Assembly (NCBI GenBank): GCA_020060765.1
Contig: JAGUZQ010000020.1
Coordinates: forward strand, 1-33,161
Origin: Planctomycetota bacterium
GTDB lineage: Bacteria > Planctomycetota > SZUA-567
Direction of reading: 5' to 3'
DNA: 33,161 nucleotides
Shown here piece after piece: positions 29,920-33,161 of this stretch. Position 1 is the first letter of the stretch, and each line of letters begins with the position of its first letter. A model generated the notes under the pieces. The model was not told where the DNA came from and searched no databases. It saw only the letters and a program-made list of their open reading frames with translations. Made by a program: the position numbers and the translations under genes.

Positions 29920-32900
29920 ATGAGAAAAGTTTTCGCCGCAATGATGCTTGTTCTGTGCTGCCAGATTTTTTCTCCGCCAGTTTACGCAGCGGAAAACCTG
30001 ATCCGTAACGGCGGTTTCGACTTGGAGGACGTTTCTGAATTCTCCGTCGGCGGCGCGGCGGAGTGCTATAAATATTCCATCTTCACCGAAGACCAGACCT
30101 GGAACAAATGCGCGCGCGTGGACGTACTCAAGTATTACGAAGGCAAGGACGGGGAAGGTCTGTGCGTCGGCTTCTACGTCGGCGGAGCCAAAGGCGGCGA
30201 CGCGGAAGACGGCACCGGAGCGCTTGCGCTCAAGCCGAATACCGTTTACGAGTTTTCGCTGGAACTGCGAGGCACTGTCAATAAAACCGGCATATCCGCT
30301 TCGGTGTGGAGCGGGGAGTGCAAAAGCTACGGCGACCGGAAAACCGTTGATTCGACCCTGACCGGCGTCAAGGTGCAGAAAGACTGGGTGCGCTATTCCG
30401 GCACCTTTAAAACTTTGCCCGATACGAAACGCGGCGCGCTCAGAATTACCATCTACACGCACGAAAAATACGGCCTCACCGAAAAGCCCGACACCTTCCT
30501 GCTGATCGACAACATAGAACTGCGCGAGAAAAAATCCTCGGCACTGGAAAACGGCGCGGGAGAAATCACGATCGAACCAAAAAAATGCGCGCCGGTAAAT
30601 TTTTCCGAAAACGCTCCCGACCTTGACGGGAAATTGGACGAGGCGGCTTGGAACGAAGCGCCGACGCTGACCGGTTTCGCGCTGCTCAAGAGCGACGCCC
30701 CCGCGCCGGTGCAGACGAGTTATAAAGTTCTGGCCGCGCCCGACGCCCTTTATATCGGCGTAAAATGCGAGGAACCGAATCTGGACAATCTGCTGCTGAA
30801 CATTACCGAAGACGGCGGCGAGGTGTTCCGCGACGACTGCGTGGAAATGTTTTTCCAAAGCGCGACCGAAGGCGTAGCGGTCTACCAGTTCATCGTGAAC
30901 GCCGCTGGCGTGCGGCAGATGACCTGGGGCTCGCAGCCATTGCAGCCGACGGATTACTCGACCTGGGCGGCGAAAGCCTCGCGCGCGGAAAACGCCTGGA
31001 CGGTGGAAGTGAAAATTCCCTACGCGGCAATCGGGCGCAAGGAACGTCCCGCGGCAGGCGAATCCCTGCTGTTCAACGTCGGCCGCGAACGCCGCACGGA
31101 AATCGCCGACGGCAAGCGCAAGACCGACTTGTCCTGCTGGTCGCCGTCCATGGAAGGCTTCCATCAGGACAAGTATCACGGCTTTCTGGTCTTCGGCGAT
31201 TTGCGGGAAGAAGCTAAAAAGCGCATCTCGGCAGTGAAAACGGCGCTGGCGGAAGCGCCTGCGGAACTGCCCGAAGCGGCGGCGGAAAAGAAGACAGAGA
31301 CCGAAAAGGCGCTGGCAACGGTCGAACAGAGTTTCGCGCAGGAGTGGAACGCGGCGAAGTGGGAAGAGGCTTATGCCGAACTGGAAAAAGGCCTGAAGCA
31401 GGCGCGGTTCCTCAAACTCGCAGGCGTTCCCTTCGTGCTGACGGTGATGTCGCCGACAACAGACTCGACCCTGCCGCTGATGCCGGAGAATCTGGATAAT
31501 CCGCCGGAAAAAATCGAAGCCTTCGCCTCGCTCAACGAAACCGAAAGCCTGCCGCTGGTTATCACCAACCTTTCGGACAAGACCGAAACCTATCGCGTGG
31601 TGATCTTCGGCTCGGAGGATGACAAGATCGAAGTGCCGGGACTGGTGGGCGAACACGGCAACCCGATGTCGCCTGACAAGGTCGTCATGCGCGAGGCTGT
31701 GCGCGTCAAGGACAGCGACAACCCGATTCACGGCCAACGGCTCGACCCCCTGCCGCGCATGAACGAGGCGCAGACCATAACTATTCCGCCCAAGGATTCC
31801 GGCGTGGTCTGGGTGACGTTCAAATGCGAGGATATCCTGCCGGGGAAATATTCCGGCACGGTGCGCGTGCTGCCGCAGAACGAAGTTGCGGAATGGAAAG
31901 TCTTGCCGGGTAAGGGATGGTGCTGCCTTGGCAAGGGGAAGGATGTGCCGCTGACGCTGACGGTGTGGCCGATCGAATTGTCGAAGAAACCGGCGATTCC
32001 CACCTGGATGATGCGCGATGCGCTTAATGAAAAATTCCTCGCCGACCTGACCGACCTTGGCTCCGAGGTCATCCAACTCAGCCCCTACTCCTTCAAGGCA
32101 AAGTTCGCCAAGGACGGTTCGTTGGAAAGTTCGGATATGACCCGGGCGGAAACTGAAATCGGAAACCATGAAAAATGGCGGAATAAATCCGGCCTCGGCG
32201 GCGAAATACGGTATTGCATCGCCTTCTCCGCCTACCATATTTTCGCCGACATCCATGCAAATAAACAGTTCAAATACGGCACGCCGGAATGGAAAAAGGC
32301 ATGGGGCGCGTGGCTGGGGCTGGTCGACGATACGTTCAAAAAATTCAATATCCGCCCCGATCAGTACGTGATCGAAGTCTGGGACGAACCCGGCGGCCAT
32401 GCGAGCAACCAGGAAGAGTTGGACGAGGCTTGGGCGGAAGTGGTCGAGTCTTTGCGCGCGGCAAAAGAACTGCACCCGCAGATACAGACGCAGGTCACGT
32501 TCGGTGCGACTTATTTTCCGGTCGATAAATTGGAACTTATCCATCCCTATACCGACGCCTGGTGCCTGTGGGACTCGCACTGGAACCGCGCCGACTATAT
32601 CGAATTTTATGCCAAACTTCGCGCGGAAGGGAAGAAAATCTGGTTCTATACCTGCTCGACCAACCTGCGGGAAAATCCGTACCGCTATTACCGCCTGCAC
32701 GCGTGGAAAGGCTGGCTGCGGCAGGTCGACGTGATCGGGCTATTCACCTACGCCGGCGGCCCCGGCGGGCATTACGGCCTGTGGTCGTTCAAGACCGCTC
32801 CCTTCGGTGCCATCGTGTATAATTCGATGGGCAACGTGATTCCCTCCATTCGCCGGGAGTGCCTAAAGGAAGGGCTGGACGATCTGAAATATCTGCGCAA

Positions 32901-33105
32901 GCTGGAAGAGACGATTGCGGAAGCAAAGGCCGCGCGGGAGTTAAAAAATATCGGCGCGTCCTTGATCGACGCGGCGGAAAAATTCCTGGCCTCAACGCCG
33001 AAAGCGGTGACGGTGAATTTCTACCACGACGAAACCCGCGCGGAAAAAGCCCGGCGCGAGGCGGCTAACCTGATTCTGAAATTGCAGGAAGCGATGGGGA
33101 AGTGA
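29920..33105 (+). CDS. Secreted carbohydrate-binding, DUF4091/glycosidase-like protein
   Basis: A 1061-residue exported protein. Residues 1-24 are a signal peptide (VFAAMMLVLCCQIF, cleavage near VYA-AEN). Residues about 25-190 resemble a CBM_4_9-type jelly roll (NLIRNGGFDL; KDWVRYSGTFKTLPD). Residues about 225-425 are a CBM9/DOMON-like domain (APDLDGKLDEAAWNEAPTL; FRDDCVEMFFQS). A helical spacer and a beta domain follow, and residues about 700-1000 look like a DUF4091-type catalytic barrel (YVIEVWDEPGG near 818-828; KIWFYTCSTN; GLFTYAGGPGGHYGLW). The acidic residues of DEPGG are candidate catalytic residues. It probably binds and degrades a polysaccharide outside the cell. ATG 29920 is fixed by AGGAG at 29909-29913; the frame continues upstream through the palindromic repeat, which is not coding here. 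Confidence 0.85.
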   Translation: MRKVFAAMMLVLCCQIFSPPVYAAENLIRNGGFDLEDVSEFSVGGAAECYKYSIFTEDQTWNKCARVDVLKYYEGKDGEGLCVGFYVGGAKGGDAEDGTGALALKPNTVYEFSLELRGTVNKTGISASVWSGECKSYGDRKTVDSTLTGVKVQKDWVRYSGTFKTLPDTKRGALRITIYTHEKYGLTEKPDTFLLIDNIELREKKSSALENGAGEITIEPKKCAPVNFSENAPDLDGKLDEAAWNEAPTLTGFALLKSDAPAPVQTSYKVLAAPDALYIGVKCEEPNLDNLLLNITEDGGEVFRDDCVEMFFQSATEGVAVYQFIVNAAGVRQMTWGSQPLQPTDYSTWAAKASRAENAWTVEVKIPYAAIGRKERPAAGESLLFNVGRERRTEIADGKRKTDLSCWSPSMEGFHQDKYHGFLVFGDLREEAKKRISAVKTALAEAPAELPEAAAEKKTETEKALATVEQSFAQEWNAAKWEEAYAELEKGLKQARFLKLAGVPFVLTVMSPTTDSTLPLMPENLDNPPEKIEAFASLNETESLPLVITNLSDKTETYRVVIFGSEDDKIEVPGLVGEHGNPMSPDKVVMREAVRVKDSDNPIHGQRLDPLPRMNEAQTITIPPKDSGVVWVTFKCEDILPGKYSGTVRVLPQNEVAEWKVLPGKGWCCLGKGKDVPLTLTVWPIELSKKPAIPTWMMRDALNEKFLADLTDLGSEVIQLSPYSFKAKFAKDGSLESSDMTRAETEIGNHEKWRNKSGLGGEIRYCIAFSAYHIFADIHANKQFKYGTPEWKKAWGAWLGLVDDTFKKFNIRPDQYVIEVWDEPGGHASNQEELDEAWAEVVESLRAAKELHPQIQTQVTFGATYFPVDKLELIHPYTDAWCLWDSHWNRADYIEFYAKLRAEGKKIWFYTCSTNLRENPYRYYRLHAWKGWLRQVDVIGLFTYAGGPGGHYGLWSFKTAPFGAIVYNSMGNVIPSIRRECLKEGLDDLKYLRKLEETIAEAKAARELKNIGASLIDAAEKFLASTPKAVTVNFYHDETRAEKARREAANLILKLQEAMGK

Positions 33106-33161
33106 ACTACGGGCTCGATCAAAAATGACTTGCAGTCTTCGGCAAAAAGCGGATAGTGAAA

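Noticed and set aside
29887..32700. 937-codon minus-strand frame opposite the secreted protein
   Set aside because: The plus-strand gene has a signal peptide, domain structure and ribosome site; the antisense frame has none.

Overview
The window is GC-rich bacterial chromosome with dense housekeeping clusters separated by repeat-rich intergenic DNA. Several features point to the PVC superphylum, most likely Lentisphaerota: a type II/IV prepilin with an exact H-X9-DG signature, an MtaA/UroD-like methyltransferase beside two AraC regulators, and a large secreted carbohydrate-binding/glycosidase-like protein. This placement is an inference from gene content; no taxonomic marker was compared.

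Layout. (1) 1-8841, plus strand: the end of a tail-anchored protein, a Roadblock/LC7 protein, a 1121-residue DUF4388/TPR/beta-propeller membrane protein, a small membrane protein, a GT-C glycosyltransferase, DNA polymerase IV (dinB) and a TauE/SafE exporter. (2) 8843-11402, minus strand: a coupled three-gene operon with a GAF-HD-GYP c-di-GMP phosphodiesterase and two unknown proteins. (3) 11568-20519, plus strand: tRNA-Val(GAC), an orphan HicB, then thrS-infC-rpmI-rplT-pheS-pheT and a short rho. infC appears to start at AUU and has an acidic tail; PheT lacks its EMAP/OB tRNA-binding domain; Rho lacks its N-terminal helical domain. (4) 20734-23928: tmk and holB, which are neighbours in many bacteria, are separated here by two toxin-antitoxin modules (PIN toxin plus a 56-residue partner; Phd/YefM plus RelE/ParE). 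(5) 23935-24700: an AT-rich patch with a small lipoprotein. (6) 24709-27981: the UroD-family gene divergent from two overlapping AraC genes. (7) 27982-33105: an AT-rich promoter region with three copies of TTAATAGTATA, an AbiEi-like antitoxin domain fused in frame to a prepilin through a palindromic repeat, and a secreted 1061-residue protein.

The most unusual feature is the repeat landscape. At least five families of palindromic or heptameric repeats sit between genes, including inside the rplT-pheS-pheT cluster. Two loci share one nested design: an 80-bp dRS3-like palindrome enclosed by inverted arrays of 7-nt units. A further palindromic family occurs between genes and also inside a coding frame, where it forms the linker of the AbiEi-prepilin fusion.
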